In this document: positions 1-8,325 of the stretch, piece after piece
How the letters are laid out: each line of letters begins with the position of its first letter
How positions within the stretch are numbered: the stretch's first letter is position 1
DNA from: Deinococcus sedimenti
Lineage (GTDB): Bacteria; Deinococcota; Deinococci; Deinococcales; Deinococcaceae
NCBI RefSeq assembly: GCF_014648135.1
Contig: NZ_BMQN01000023.1
Location: 1-36,459 of the forward strand
Reading direction: 5' to 3'
Length of the DNA stretch: 36,459 nt
Notes under the pieces: generated by a model
Seen by the model: only the letters and a program-made list of their open reading frames with translations
Database searches by the model: none
Told to the model about the DNA's origin: nothing
Translations under genes and position numbers: made by a program

Positions 1-2
1 GT

Positions 3-278
3 GAGGTTCCCGTGCTCCACGCCGTGGAGCACGTTCAGGTCATCTCCACCGCCCGCTGTAACAATATGGTGGAGCAATCTCACCGACCCACCCGGCAGCA
101 AGAACGAAGCCAACTGGGCTTCAAGCGCCGGAAACGAACACAAGAATTCCTCGCCCTGCACGCCCGAGTCTCGAACCTCCATCGACACACGCGAACCACC
201 GTTCCCGCCACCCTCAGACGAAGCCATCAATCCGCAGCTCTTCTCCGCTGGCGAGAGGCGATGCAGCAGGTGGCTTGA
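3..278 (+). CDS. IS6-family transposase, C-terminal part (cut by window edge)
   Basis: The frame is open from the first bases and ends at a TGA at 276-278, giving about 91 residues. The segment NNMVEQSHRPTRQQERSQLG followed by FKRRKRTQEFLALHARVSNL is typical of the end of IS6-family DDE transposases, with the catalytic Glu in MVEQ. The N-terminal two thirds, including both catalytic Asp residues, are missing because the window starts here. The stop codon lies inside the hairpin at 264-296, and the terminal inverted repeat follows at once. Family assignment is from recognition of the motif. Whether the full copy is active cannot be judged. Confidence 0.8.
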   Translation, partial: EVPVLHAVEHVQVISTARCNNMVEQSHRPTRQQERSQLGFKRRKRTQEFLALHARVSNLHRHTRTTVPATLRRSHQSAALLRWREAMQQVA

Positions 279-296
279 TTCTCAAGCCACCTGCTG
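264..296. terminator. 15-bp perfect hairpin at the IS6 transposase stop
   Basis: CAGCAGGTGGCTTGA (264-278) pairs fully with 282-296 around the loop TTC. The transposase stop codon is in the left arm. There is no T-run, so it is terminator-like rather than a canonical intrinsic terminator. The inner part of this palindrome recurs at the window's right end (36439-36459). Confidence 0.5.
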
Positions 297-334
297 AGCT
301 ACTCCGGCCTCACTCAGGTTAAGTTGCCAGAACC
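282..334 (-). repeat. IS6-family right terminal inverted repeat
   Basis: Read on the minus strand from 334, this starts GGTTCTGGCAACTTAACC. It matches 36395-36447 read on the plus strand at 51 of 53 positions. The GGTTCTG beginning agrees with known IS6-family ends such as IS257. The IS4 transposase reading frame is broken exactly at base 334/335, which places the element boundary there. Confidence 0.8.
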
Positions 335-1057
335 CGCCAGGCACATCAGGTCACCCTCCGGCGACCTGGCCATCACGAGCTGCATTCGACACCCGTAGAT
401 GGCCTCCTTCTCCGCCATAGCAACCATCTGCCCAGTCGGCAACCCGGCATAGACTTCGTCCAGGCGGTCACCATCGACTCGGGCACTTCCCTTGATGCGG
501 ATACACCGTTTGATCCGTCGGCGCCGGAGAAATTCAAACCAATGCTGACCCAGGAATTCCCGATCTGCGACCAGCACCTTCCAGCGACGTGCTGGAAGGC
601 GCTTCAGGAGGCGAGCGACCAGTCGCTCGCGTGTGGACGTGTTGCTGCTGCCACTGTGGGGAATGGCTTCCCAGACGAGAGGAAGCGTGAATCCCTGCAG
701 GACGACACCCAGCACCAGAAGGTTCAGGGGCTGGGTGCCATGCTCCCAGTTCGTACGGTCCATGGCGAAGACCAACTTTCCTGGGGGCAGGAGGGGAAGC
801 AGGACGTCGAGGAACACCTCGCCCGACAACTGTTGATCCTGAAAGCACCGTTGTAGCCGCTTTTTTCTGGCTTCTGGCGACATGTCGCTGGGAAGGAAAG
901 TACCCAAGCGTCTGTGGCAGGTGGATTGAGCCTGAATCAGCGCTTCAACAACGTCCGAGACACGCTTCAGCGTGTCTCGGCGCAGGAAGGGCAGTCGTGC
1001 TTTCAACAGATCGGGCAGACTGGTAGGCTGTTCCGGAGCGGCATCGTGGATCGTCAC
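314..1057 (-). pseudogene. IS4-family transposase, 3'-truncated
   Basis: The 247-residue frame contains the first two catalytic Asp residues of an IS4-type DDE transposase: D100 in FAMDRTNWE and D165 in VADREFLG. The third catalytic residue, the Glu of the C-terminal Y-R-E-K region, and roughly the last third of a normal-length protein are missing. The last residues (GSGNLT) come from the adjoining IS6 terminal repeat, so genuine IS4 sequence ends at 335. The start at 1057 is the first good Met; no clear ribosome site or IS4 terminal repeat was identified. It is a remnant left after IS6-mediated rearrangement and should be inactive. Confidence 0.8.
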
Positions 1058-1335
1058 AGACCAGTGATGCCGCTCTTTTGCTGCTTCGGATGTGACCCAG
1101 AGCGGGAATCAGCAAACTGCGTCTCAGTCGATCAAAAATCAAAGATGTCCGGTACTGAGCTTCCAGACCCTGGCGGCACGTAATGGCGGACACGTCTACC
1201 CGACACGGGTAGGAATATCGTGACCTACACCTGGGGAAGGGTGGGAAGAGGAAGGCTTTCGTATATACCGCCGTATACGCAAACTAACTCCACGCCCCCG
1301 AACAAATAAGCGCGTCAACACAGCCACGCTTCGCG
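1058..1335. other. Non-coding stretch between IS4 remnant and iterons
   Basis: No supported gene. The first 140 bases are probably the upstream end of the IS4 element, although its terminal repeat could not be fixed. Around 1258-1320 the composition becomes more AT-rich (GTATATACCGCCGTATAC and AAACAAATAAGCG), as expected for a melting region next to an iteron origin. No DnaA box matching TTATCCACA was seen. Confidence 0.4.
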
Positions 1336-1617
1336 GTGACACACCCGTTGAAGACCACCATCCATACGGAGACACACCTGTTGAAAAAAGCACGGCACGC
1401 GGTGACACACCCATTGAATCCAGACGGCCACCCCAGTGACACACTGGTTGCTAAGCCCAATCAACCGAGTGACACACCCGTTGCACAGGCGGTGTCCCAC
1501 CCGTTGCGTCCCCTGTGACACACCTGTCGCACCCAAAACACGCCCGGTGACACACCTGTCGCATTGATCACCCAACACGGTGACACACTCATTGCATCCA
1601 CGGTGACACACCCATTG
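1336..1617 (+). repeat. Replication-origin iterons, ten copies of a 15-bp repeat
   Basis: Ten copies close to GTGACACACCCGTTG start at 1336, 1369, 1402, 1436, 1469, 1492, 1515, 1547, 1580 and 1603. The GTGACACAC core is exact in eight. Copy 2 has GAGACACAC and copy 6 has GTGTCCCAC; the last five bases vary (CGTTG, CATTG, TGTCG, TGTTG). Start-to-start distances are 32-34 or exactly 23, about three or two helical turns. They lie directly upstream of repA in one orientation, the arrangement of iteron plasmids in which the initiator binds the repeats for replication and copy control. Short open frames on either strand here are by-products of the repeat. Confidence 0.92.
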
Positions 1618-1733
1618 CAAACAGGCAGAAAACCGCGATCCAGTCGACATCCAATACCCGTCACTGATGATGTCATCATTTCAAATCTTTACTTCTTTTT
1701 TCCAGAAGTACCCATAGAATCATCATCACGACC

Positions 1734-3074
1734 TTGAAGATCCAGCCGCGCCACCACGACGACCTCAACCTCTCCCGCCTCAACCTCATCGTGGCGCTGG
1801 ACCAAGTTGACATGCAGGAATGGAGCGTCACTTACGAGTCCCGCGGCCGCATCGTCCGCATCAGTTGCGAAGCAGGCGTCAAATACGCCGTCCCACACGG
1901 TCTCGACAGTGACGTCAGCGCGGCCCTGATCAACCTCTATATCGAAGAAGGCATGCCTGACGACGGCCGCATCACCGTCGCCGCCACTGCCCTGCTTCAC
2001 CTGTGCGGCTGGCACAAGTCCGGCAAGTACATGGGCCTGCTGCGCGCCTGCCTCGAACGCCTCCACCAAGCGAACTACACCGTCTCCGGTGGATGGCGCG
2101 ACCACCCCAAACAACGCTGGACGCACGCGAAATTCCACTTCATCGAGTCACTGAACTTCACGACACTCGACGGCGTCGGCCTCTTCGACGAACGCTCCAT
2201 GATCGTTCTCCGCCTCGCCGAAGACGTCACCGCCAGCATCCGCAGTGGATACCTCAAACCCCTCGACTCCGAGTTCATGACCTCCCTCTCCCGCCCACGC
2301 ACCCGCGTGCTCTACCGGGTCCTCGACGCCGCCCGCTTCGACCCGGAAAACCCAGACCGGCAGGTCGATACCCTCACCTTCCCCGTCCTCGCCTGGGGCG
2401 ACCAATGCAAGATCCCCAGCGAAGGCCAGGCCTGGCGGGTCATCCGCGCCCTGACCTCCCCACACCAAGAACTGATCAAACGCGGGTACCTCGCTGACGT
2501 CATCCTCTCCGGCCGCGGCAAAGACCAAACCGTCCGTTACGAATTCGCCCGGGACTTCACCAAGGTCGACCCGGCCCTCATGCGCAAGTTCCGGGAGTAT
2601 GGCGTCGCCGACGGCATGGTCCGCAAACTCGTCCGGGAACACGGCGAGAGCTTCCTGACAGAAACCATCACCCGCTTTGCCGCACTGGTCTCCTCCGGCG
2701 TCCTGGTCGTCCGGAAAACCAAAGCCGCGGCCCTGATGCACCTGATCGCCCATCCCGACGACTACCCCTACCCGAATAAGCCCGCCCCACCCCCCACGAA
2801 AGCTGCACCAACCATGCAGCCTCTACTCGCTGAACCCAGCCTTGAAGAAGACTTCGCGGATCTGACGCCCGAGCGGGCAGCAGACCGCCTGATCCGCCGA
2901 CTGGACCTGCACTACCGGAAGTTGCTCCGCGCACCGGACTACGACCAGATCCGACACCGCGTCCTCACAGGCGACATCATTCCAGCAGAACTCCTGCGAA
3001 CTGCTGTATCGGCCGTCGCCGCTGGAAAACAGGAACAATTCGTGGCCAACTTGAGGCAAGCAACCGGCCACTGA
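1734..3074 (+). CDS. repA: Plasmid replication initiator protein RepA
   Basis: 446 residues from a TTG start. The opening DLNLSRLNLIVALDQVDMQEW, followed by the VPHGLDSDVSAALINLYIEE region, is the hallmark of the replication initiator protein A family on Deinococcus plasmids. The N-terminal half would form the DNA-binding winged-helix region that contacts the iterons 120-400 bases upstream. A Pro-rich linker near residues 345-360 separates a helical C-terminal part. No strong Shine-Dalgarno sequence precedes the TTG. A possible -10 (TAGAAT, 1715-1720) would give a very short leader. Gene and iterons form the minimal replicon. The stop is followed by the convergent helicase gene 89 bases later. 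Exact start is uncertain. Confidence 0.9.
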   Translation: MKIQPRHHDDLNLSRLNLIVALDQVDMQEWSVTYESRGRIVRISCEAGVKYAVPHGLDSDVSAALINLYIEEGMPDDGRITVAATALLHLCGWHKSGKYMGLLRACLERLHQANYTVSGGWRDHPKQRWTHAKFHFIESLNFTTLDGVGLFDERSMIVLRLAEDVTASIRSGYLKPLDSEFMTSLSRPRTRVLYRVLDAARFDPENPDRQVDTLTFPVLAWGDQCKIPSEGQAWRVIRALTSPHQELIKRGYLADVILSGRGKDQTVRYEFARDFTKVDPALMRKFREYGVADGMVRKLVREHGESFLTETITRFAALVSSGVLVVRKTKAAALMHLIAHPDDYPYPNKPAPPPTKAAPTMQPLLAEPSLEEDFADLTPERAADRLIRRLDLHYRKLLRAPDYDQIRHRVLTGDIIPAELLRTAVSAVAAGKQEQFVANLRQATGH

Positions 3075-3163
3075 CAGGGATCACTCAACATCGATGTCGA
3101 GAGGTGAATTCTCTTCCCCCTGTTCCTGCCCCAACTCCACAAAGTGTCTCCGCACGACGACGC

Positions 3164-5968
3164 TCAACTGGCCTGCAAACGACCCAGTTCCGCCGGCCGG
3201 ATGAATGGCGCGAGCGGCTCCGCCCCATCCAGCAGTTCCCCACTTGCCCGGTCGAACTGCAATTCCACGTCCCCCAGTGCCACGCGCAGAACCCGCCCGC
3301 TCAACCGTACCTTGCGCGCCAGGCGCACGCGCAACAGCGGCCCTTCGAACACGCACACCGGCACGCCTGATCCGAACAACGCCGGAATGGCCAGCCGCGC
3401 CTGACGCGCCGCCCGCTCGAATAACGCCAGGTGCACCTCGTGCACCGCCACGTACGGCGCCTCCACGTCCTGCAGCAGCGTCAGACCGTCTGCCGCCCAC
3501 GTGCGCAGCAAGGTCCGATCCTCCTCAGCGAGCGCCGCCAGCCGCTCGCGTACGAGGCCCAGCGGCATCGGCGTGCCCCCACCGAACAGCGGCCACGCCC
3601 CCCGGGGATCCGTCAGAGTGGCCACCGGCGGTCCCCCCTCCGGCAGCGCCGGCAGCATCGACCGGCACCCCGAACTGGGCGGCGGCACCGACGAAGCAAG
3701 GATAGGCGAGGGCACCGGAGCCGCATCCTCCAGCACCTCGGCCCAGACAGGCAGCTCAGGTGCGACCTCCTCCACTTCCACAGCGGGTAGGACGCCCGGC
3801 ATCACCAGCTGCTGCGCTGCCCACGCCTCCTTCCCATACGCGAACCGCAACACCCGCTGTGCCCGCGTCACCGCCACGAACTGCACCGCCCGCTCCTCCA
3901 CCGGGTCCCCCTGACTCAGCGGCATCAACTCCGGGTGCAGAATCGTCACCCGCGGCCACTCCTTGCCCTTCGCCCGGTGCACCGACGCCAGCAGCACGTC
4001 CGCCTCCGCATCCTCCCGGCACAGCTGCCCCAGCAGCGTCAGGGCGTCCGCCTGCGTTCCCACTCCCGTGCGCCGCGACACCACCCACGCCAGGTACCGC
4101 AGGCAGCGGCCCACATCGAGGAGTTCCGTCAACGCCCGCCGGGCTCCCTGATCGCCCGTGCTCACCCGCACCTTGAGTGGCGTGGCCACCGGTTCCAGGT
4201 ACGCCCGAACCAGATCGGTCACCATGTCGTTCTCGAAGTCCGGCGGGAACGCCTCGGTCACGCCCTCCCGCAGCCGCTGCGCGAGATCCCGCCCCGTCAC
4301 CGCCACGCTCTGTTTCCGACTCATCAATTCCAGCGCCAGGCGGATCAGCGGCGCGTTCGTGCGGCACAACACCACGTCCCCCCGAGCGTACGTGGTTGTC
4401 TCCGCGCTGACATGCTCGACGATGCCCGGCTCCGCCCGCGACGCGGGCCGGATGAAGCTCGAGTGCGCCCGCGCGTACCGCACCACCTCACGCGGGCAGC
4501 GGAACGACACGCTCAGCGGGAGTTCGAGCGCGTCCACGCGTTCCTTGAGGCGAGACAGCGCCATGGGGTCCGCGCCCGCCCACGTGTAGATGGACTGGTC
4601 GCTGTCCCCCACGAAGATCAGTCGCCCGGGGGACGCGGACGCTCCACGCAGACCCAGCAGATGCAGGACGTACCGCTGACGCAGTGGCGTCAGGTCCTGC
4701 GCCTCGTCGACGAGCGCCAGGGACAGGCTCCCCGCCCCGTACCCGAGGGTCACCGGGAGCCACAGCAAATCCGTGAAATCCGCCGCACCCGCGTCTGACC
4801 AGAGGTCCGCACCCACCTGATGGAAGACGGGGATCAAGTCCACCAGCTCGTCGGGCTCTGCGGGCCACTGGGCCCGGTCCGCCAGCCACGCGGCCCGCTC
4901 CGGCGTCAGGAGGTGCAGGCCTTCCTCCCGCGCGATCGTCCACGCCCGCGCAGCAGGCGCATGGAGCTGCGTGCGGTCCGGGATGACCGTGGACGCGACC
5001 AGGCGGCCCTTCTCGTCGAGGATCTGCAAGGGGTTGCCCAGCTGCTGCTGCAGGAGGCGGAATCCGTGCGCGTGCAGCGTCAGGGCTCGCATCCGGTCAG
5101 GCAAGCGCGGCTGGAGGTCGGCCACCGCGTGCCGGTTGTACGCGAAGTACACGCCACGCCCCTCCAGGTGCCACGCCGCCTCACTGAGCGTGGTCGTCTT
5201 CCCGGCCCCGGCGGTCGCCCGCAGGAACAGATGCCGATTCGAGTCCGTCACGGCCGTCAGGAAGGCGCGCTGCTCCGGAGTGAAGTTCGTGGGAATGGGC
5301 CTGGACATGCGGGAACCTCCTGCCGTCACGGTACGCGGCGTAGGGGTGACCACGCCATCAGGCACCCACGCCTCGACCACCGTCGCCTCAGCGACCCTGG
5401 GTTCCACGTGAAGAGGCCCGCCATCCGGCGGGCAGGACTGGTCCTCCTGCGCAGGCACCTGATCCTGGGCGTGCACGCGGAACGCGAACGTCGCCCCCAC
5501 CGGCCCCCCCTGCGCCCATCCCAGCACCACCAGGGCCCGCATCACCCCCAGCGCCCCCGCCCGGTCCATGTCCAGCGCCCGCGCGAACACCCCCAGCAGC
5601 CCACTCCGCCCCGACAGGAGCCGCGCGGCCGCCTCCACCTCCAGCAGGCCCGCCGCCGGCACCCACTGCACCGGCGCGATATACCCTGCCCGGCCCGAGC
5701 GTGTCTCCAGGCCCCCCGGGACCTCCACGGCCAGCCACGCCGCCGTGAGTTCCGCCAGCACGTCTCCTGCCCGCGCTTCCCCGACGAGTCTGGTCAGGGC
5801 CACCTGGGACAGCCGTCCATCCTGGGAGAGACGGTCGAACGCGAGCTGCGCGTCCGCGCTCAGGGTGGGCACCGCGAACCGGGCGTCCGGCGGTGTCAGT
5901 GCAGGGGTGAAGGGGATCGGGTCGGGGGTCGAGGGGATCGGGCGGGCGCGTGGGGCAGTCTTGGGCAT
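3164..5968 (-). CDS. UvrD/Rep-type superfamily 1 DNA helicase with N-terminal extension
   Basis: 934 residues from the ATG at 5968, preceded by AGGAG. Helicase motifs in order: Walker A ATAGAGKTT (about 251-259), Walker B LVDEAQD, motif III GDSDQSIYTWAG, motif IV SFRCPREV, motif V region ASVHRAKGKEW, and motif VI FVAVTRAQR. This is a complete 3'-5' SF1A ATPase core, used in repair, recombination or plasmid replication. The first 220 residues look like a separate helical, possibly winged-helix domain plus a low-complexity linker. Residue 221 is a Met (ATG at 5308) with its own GGAGG seven bases upstream, so a shorter 714-residue helicase may also be made. After the core there is a Pro/Ser linker and a C-terminal domain of about 150 residues that I do not recognise. 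Frame upstream of 5968 is spurious. Confidence 0.88.
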   Translation of the reverse strand: MPKTAPRARPIPSTPDPIPFTPALTPPDARFAVPTLSADAQLAFDRLSQDGRLSQVALTRLVGEARAGDVLAELTAAWLAVEVPGGLETRSGRAGYIAPVQWVPAAGLLEVEAAARLLSGRSGLLGVFARALDMDRAGALGVMRALVVLGWAQGGPVGATFAFRVHAQDQVPAQEDQSCPPDGGPLHVEPRVAEATVVEAWVPDGVVTPTPRTVTAGGSRMSRPIPTNFTPEQRAFLTAVTDSNRHLFLRATAGAGKTTTLSEAAWHLEGRGVYFAYNRHAVADLQPRLPDRMRALTLHAHGFRLLQQQLGNPLQILDEKGRLVASTVIPDRTQLHAPAARAWTIAREEGLHLLTPERAAWLADRAQWPAEPDELVDLIPVFHQVGADLWSDAGAADFTDLLWLPVTLGYGAGSLSLALVDEAQDLTPLRQRYVLHLLGLRGASASPGRLIFVGDSDQSIYTWAGADPMALSRLKERVDALELPLSVSFRCPREVVRYARAHSSFIRPASRAEPGIVEHVSAETTTYARGDVVLCRTNAPLIRLALELMSRKQSVAVTGRDLAQRLREGVTEAFPPDFENDMVTDLVRAYLEPVATPLKVRVSTGDQGARRALTELLDVGRCLRYLAWVVSRRTGVGTQADALTLLGQLCREDAEADVLLASVHRAKGKEWPRVTILHPELMPLSQGDPVEERAVQFVAVTRAQRVLRFAYGKEAWAAQQLVMPGVLPAVEVEEVAPELPVWAEVLEDAAPVPSPILASSVPPPSSGCRSMLPALPEGGPPVATLTDPRGAWPLFGGGTPMPLGLVRERLAALAEEDRTLLRTWAADGLTLLQDVEAPYVAVHEVHLALFERAARQARLAIPALFGSGVPVCVFEGPLLRVRLARKVRLSGRVLRVALGDVELQFDRASGELLDGAEPLAPFIRPAELGRLQAS
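5308..5320 (-). promoter_or_regulatory. Internal ribosome-binding site inside the helicase gene
   Basis: GGAGG (complement of CCTCC at 5316-5320) stands seven bases before an in-frame ATG (5306-5308) that begins MSRPIPTNFTPEQRAF, just ahead of the Walker A motif. Helicases of this type commonly begin this close to Walker A. This suggests either alternative translation or a recent in-frame fusion of two genes. Confidence 0.5.
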
Positions 5969-6019
5969 GATGGGGTCTCCTGAACGCCACGGCTGAGCAC
6001 GTGGGGTTGCAGCGCGACC

Positions 6020-6044
6020 TGGCCCCACCGATGCGGTGGGGCCA
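6020..6044 (-). terminator. GC hairpin between two minus-strand genes
   Basis: TGGCCCCACC pairs with GGTGGGGCCA around the loop GATGC. It lies downstream of the 6102-6611 gene and about 50 bases before the helicase start. There is no T-run. The helicase has a good Shine-Dalgarno sequence, so here the hairpin is not positioned at the start codon as in the 9121-18470 series. Confidence 0.45.
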
Positions 6045-6101
6045 CCCCTGAGGGGTTGCTGTGCAGTGGGGACGAGGCACGGGCCTCTCCCCACTCGCGG
6101 G

Positions 6102-6611
6102 TCAGTCTGCAGCGTTCTCCTGCGTCGCCCCGATCGCGTGCCGCTGCCGCTGCCCGCCCGGCAGGCTGAATTCCGGCAGGGCCTTCCCGCCACCCCGAAA
6201 CATGATCAGCGTCCGGTACTTGAACTCCCCGTTCGACTCCTCCACGAGGTGCTCCGGGTCCGTCTCCCGCGCCCCACGGCTGTACTTCAGCGCCGCCGGA
6301 AGTTTCATCTTCCTGGAGTCCACGGCTTCGAGCTCCCTGAGCTTGTAGAAGCTCCCGTCGTGAATCACGCCCCGGTCTCCATCCGGGCTCGTCCACGGGG
6401 TCGCGCCGATCAGCGACCAGTCGAACGTGTCGTGCTGCGCGTACGGCAACTGGAGGCCCCCGCACGGGATCTCCCCCTCGGGCCGGTACCCTCGCCGTCC
6501 GTACTCGCGTTGCAGGGCGCGGAGTTCCTGCGGGGTGTTCGCGTACACGGTGATGCGGGTGCCGATGGCGTCGACCAGCACAAGGCTGCTGCGGTGCGGA
6601 ATCTCATTCAT
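6102..6611 (-). CDS. Hypothetical protein, 169 aa
   Basis: Starts at the ATG at 6609-6611 (MNEIPHRSSL) with AGGAG six bases upstream; frame beyond that is spurious. Visible features are a short beta-rich N-terminus (SLVLVDAIGTRITVYANT), a central stretch rich in aromatic and charged residues, and a basic C-terminus. There is no signal peptide, membrane segment or metal motif. I do not recognise a family. It is first on the minus strand before the helicase and shares the upstream region 6612-6774 with a divergent plus-strand gene. The leader, CTCC-AGGAGCACCCC, is very like that of the 16248-16766 gene, which may mean common ancestry of leaders. Confidence 0.75.
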   Translation of the reverse strand: MNEIPHRSSLVLVDAIGTRITVYANTPQELRALQREYGRRGYRPEGEIPCGGLQLPYAQHDTFDWSLIGATPWTSPDGDRGVIHDGSFYKLRELEAVDSRKMKLPAALKYSRGARETDPEHLVEESNGEFKYRTLIMFRGGGKALPEFSLPGGQRQRHAIGATQENAAD

Positions 6612-6678
6612 GGGGTGCTCCTGGAGTGAGGACGAAACGGGCGTGATCGCGGTGCGGCACGCGTGAACCCCCCTGCCC

Positions 6679-6701
6679 TGGCCTGCCCCCCGGGCAGGCC
6701 A
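6679..6701. promoter_or_regulatory. 10-bp perfect hairpin in a divergent promoter region
   Basis: TGGCCTGCCC pairs with GGGCAGGCCA around CCC, midway between divergent starts at 6611 (minus) and 6775 (plus). It shares the TGG...CCA arm ends with the hairpins placed at start codons further right, but lies about 70 bases from either start. It may be an operator or a leader structure. Confidence 0.4.
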
Positions 6702-6774
6702 CCCCTGATCACCCCAGCGGGTGGACCGCGCATGGTCTTGCACGCGTCACCCCCACGCACGGGACGCTCCATTC

Positions 6775-7497
6775 ATGACCCTGCCCCCCCACCCCCACGG
6801 CGGCACCCCCGTTCCTGGCGTGTTCACCCTCCTGCGCACCCACGACGCCCCAGGCGGCCCCGTCCACACTCCACTGCACGTCCTGCACTGCCCGGAAGCG
6901 CACGCCACGCGGGTCGCGCAGGTCCTGAACGAACAGGCTGGTCACGTCCGGTACCACGTGCAGCCCCTGACCGCCCTGAGCGAAGAGGACCTCACCGAAC
7001 ACGCCCTGTACGTCACCACCATCCGCTTCACCCTGACCCCAGGCGCCGTGCGGTACAGCGTCAGCCAGACCCGCACGCCCAGCATCCAGGCCTTCCACCC
7101 GCCCCTGGACACCCCCACCGCGCACGGGGGCGGCTTCGCGCCCCACCTCACCGTGTGGACGCGTGACGCCGCTCTCGGCCTGCACCTCGCCCGGCATGTT
7201 CAGACCGTGCACCTGCGGGGCGTCCATCCCGCCCTGGCCGCGATGGTGCGTGACTGGGCCGCTGCCGACGTCACGGGCCGCATGGGCGCCTGGCCGCACG
7301 CCCGCCCCCTGGGTGGTCACGTCGTGTGGGTCCACCCCACTGGGACGCTGTTCGTCGTGAACGCGGCGGGCCTCAGTGTGCCCGCGGCGTTCCTGCAGGA
7401 GCACGCGGACGCCCTCGTCGGACCGGACGTGGTCTTGCCCCTGGCCGACCTGTCTGCGCACAGTAGACCCATGACCCGCACCGGAGTGGCCTCGTGA
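6775..7497 (+). CDS. Hypothetical protein, 240 aa
   Basis: The ATG at 6775 (MTLPPHPHGG) is preferred over an upstream in-frame Met because the preceding codons look non-coding. There is no obvious Shine-Dalgarno sequence. The protein is rich in His, Thr and Ala, is predicted soluble, and shows alternating beta and alpha stretches. One example is VWTRDAALGLHLARHVQTVH. No catalytic motif or family was recognised. Its stop overlaps the next gene by four bases (GTGA), so the two are translationally coupled. This pair is the only plus-strand transcription unit inside the minus-strand block from 3164 to 18440. Gene assignment rests on length, codon use and the coupling. Confidence 0.7.
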   Translation: MTLPPHPHGGTPVPGVFTLLRTHDAPGGPVHTPLHVLHCPEAHATRVAQVLNEQAGHVRYHVQPLTALSEEDLTEHALYVTTIRFTLTPGAVRYSVSQTRTPSIQAFHPPLDTPTAHGGGFAPHLTVWTRDAALGLHLARHVQTVHLRGVHPALAAMVRDWAAADVTGRMGAWPHARPLGGHVVWVHPTGTLFVVNAAGLSVPAAFLQEHADALVGPDVVLPLADLSAHSRPMTRTGVAS

Positions 7498-7751
7498 CGG
7501 CCGATCAGGAAACCTTCCTGATCGCGGCCGCGCTTCTCGTGAGCGTCCTGCTCGCCGTCCTCTTCCCCTTCCCCCTCCTGCACTGGGCGGTCCTGCTCGC
7601 GTGTGGGTTCGTCGTGGCGCTGGCCCTGCTGAACGTGTGGACGCTCGGCTTTGTTCAGCCCGGCGAGCGGGTCACAGCGGCCCTCGGACGGACGCCCGTC
7701 TACCTCACTGGCGGCGTGGCTGCCGCGGGCCTCGTCACGCTGCTCCTCTGA
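7494..7751 (+). CDS. Small membrane protein, 85 aa
   Basis: GTG start inside the stop of the preceding gene (GTGA overlap). Three hydrophobic segments are visible at about residues 7-25 (FLIAAALLVSVLLAVLFPF), 28-49 (HWAVLLACGFVVALALLNVW) and 69-84 (VYLTGGVAAAGLVTLL). This predicts an integral inner-membrane protein with very short loops and no catalytic residues. The function is unknown; its partner is probably the 240-residue protein encoded just upstream. It converges with the 7753-8325 gene, leaving only one base between the stops. Confidence 0.7.
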   Translation: MTADQETFLIAAALLVSVLLAVLFPFPLLHWAVLLACGFVVALALLNVWTLGFVQPGERVTAALGRTPVYLTGGVAAAGLVTLLL

Positions 7752-7752
7752 G

Positions 7753-8325
7753 TCAGTCCACGTGACTCCAGGGGTTGATCTGGCCGCGCTCCATACTCCG
7801 TTGAATGCGCCCCCGGATGTCTGCCGCCTGCCGCAGGGACTGGGCGTGTTCCGGCCAGATCTCGTCCACCACGGAGAGGAACGCCTCGCGGGGCAGGGTG
7901 CGGCGCAGGGCCCCCAGCCAGTGGTCACTGGTGGAGACGGCACGCCGGACGCTGGGCGCCAGGGCGCGCAGGCGGCGCAGCTGGCGCAGGGCGTCCGGGT
8001 ACGCCTCCGGACAGTGGCGTTTCATCGCGCGGCGGAACTGCTCGCCGTGCACGGCCGCCACCGCATCCAGGGCCGCGCGCCGGGTTCGGAGGTCATCACT
8101 CAGCCGCACCTGATGATCGGCCGGGCGGTCGCGCAGAACCCCAGTGCGGATCAGGTCGCCTTCCAGGCCGGCGTCCATGAACAGGGGCAGGCGGGCGCGC
8201 TGCCGGTCGTTCCAGCGCCTGGCGTTGCGTTCACTGGCTTGCTCGGGCGTGCGTGGGGCGCGGGGCGGTCTGGGCGATCTGGGCATCCGTGAGGCGTGGC
8301 CCCGGGTGCGGGGCCAGGGCTTCAC
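7753..8325 (-). CDS. Hypothetical basic protein, 190 aa
   Basis: The preferred start is the GTG at 8325, which overlaps the previous stop (GTGA) and has AGGTGG just upstream; an ATG at 8286 is the alternative. The N-terminus is very basic and Pro/Arg-rich (PRSPRPPRAPRTPEQASERN). It is followed by a helical body with many Arg residues (LSDDLRTRRAALDAVAAVHG; LRQLRRLRALAPSVRRAV). This composition suggests nucleic-acid binding, but no domain was recognised. It is coupled to the 262-residue hypothetical upstream, so the two probably act together. Confidence 0.7.
   Translation of the reverse strand: MKPWPRTRGHASRMPRSPRPPRAPRTPEQASERNARRWNDRQRARLPLFMDAGLEGDLIRTGVLRDRPADHQVRLSDDLRTRRAALDAVAAVHGEQFRRAMKRHCPEAYPDALRQLRRLRALAPSVRRAVSTSDHWLGALRRTLPREAFLSVVDEIWPEHAQSLRQAADIRGRIQRSMERGQINPWSHVD

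Noticed and set aside
1336..1617. Regularly spaced repeats that could be read as a CRISPR array
   Set aside because: Repeats are 15 bases, spacers are short (8-19 bases) and of two length classes, no cas gene is present, and repA follows directly; this is an iteron array.
1196..1679. Repetitive minus-strand frames (82-111 residues) with CVT/GVS motifs
   Set aside because: They are translations of the iterons and have no ribosome site or known domain.
5969..6193. N-terminal extension of the helicase frame
   Set aside because: Arg/Gly-rich low-complexity translation across a hairpin; the ATG at 5968 has AGGAG in the right place.
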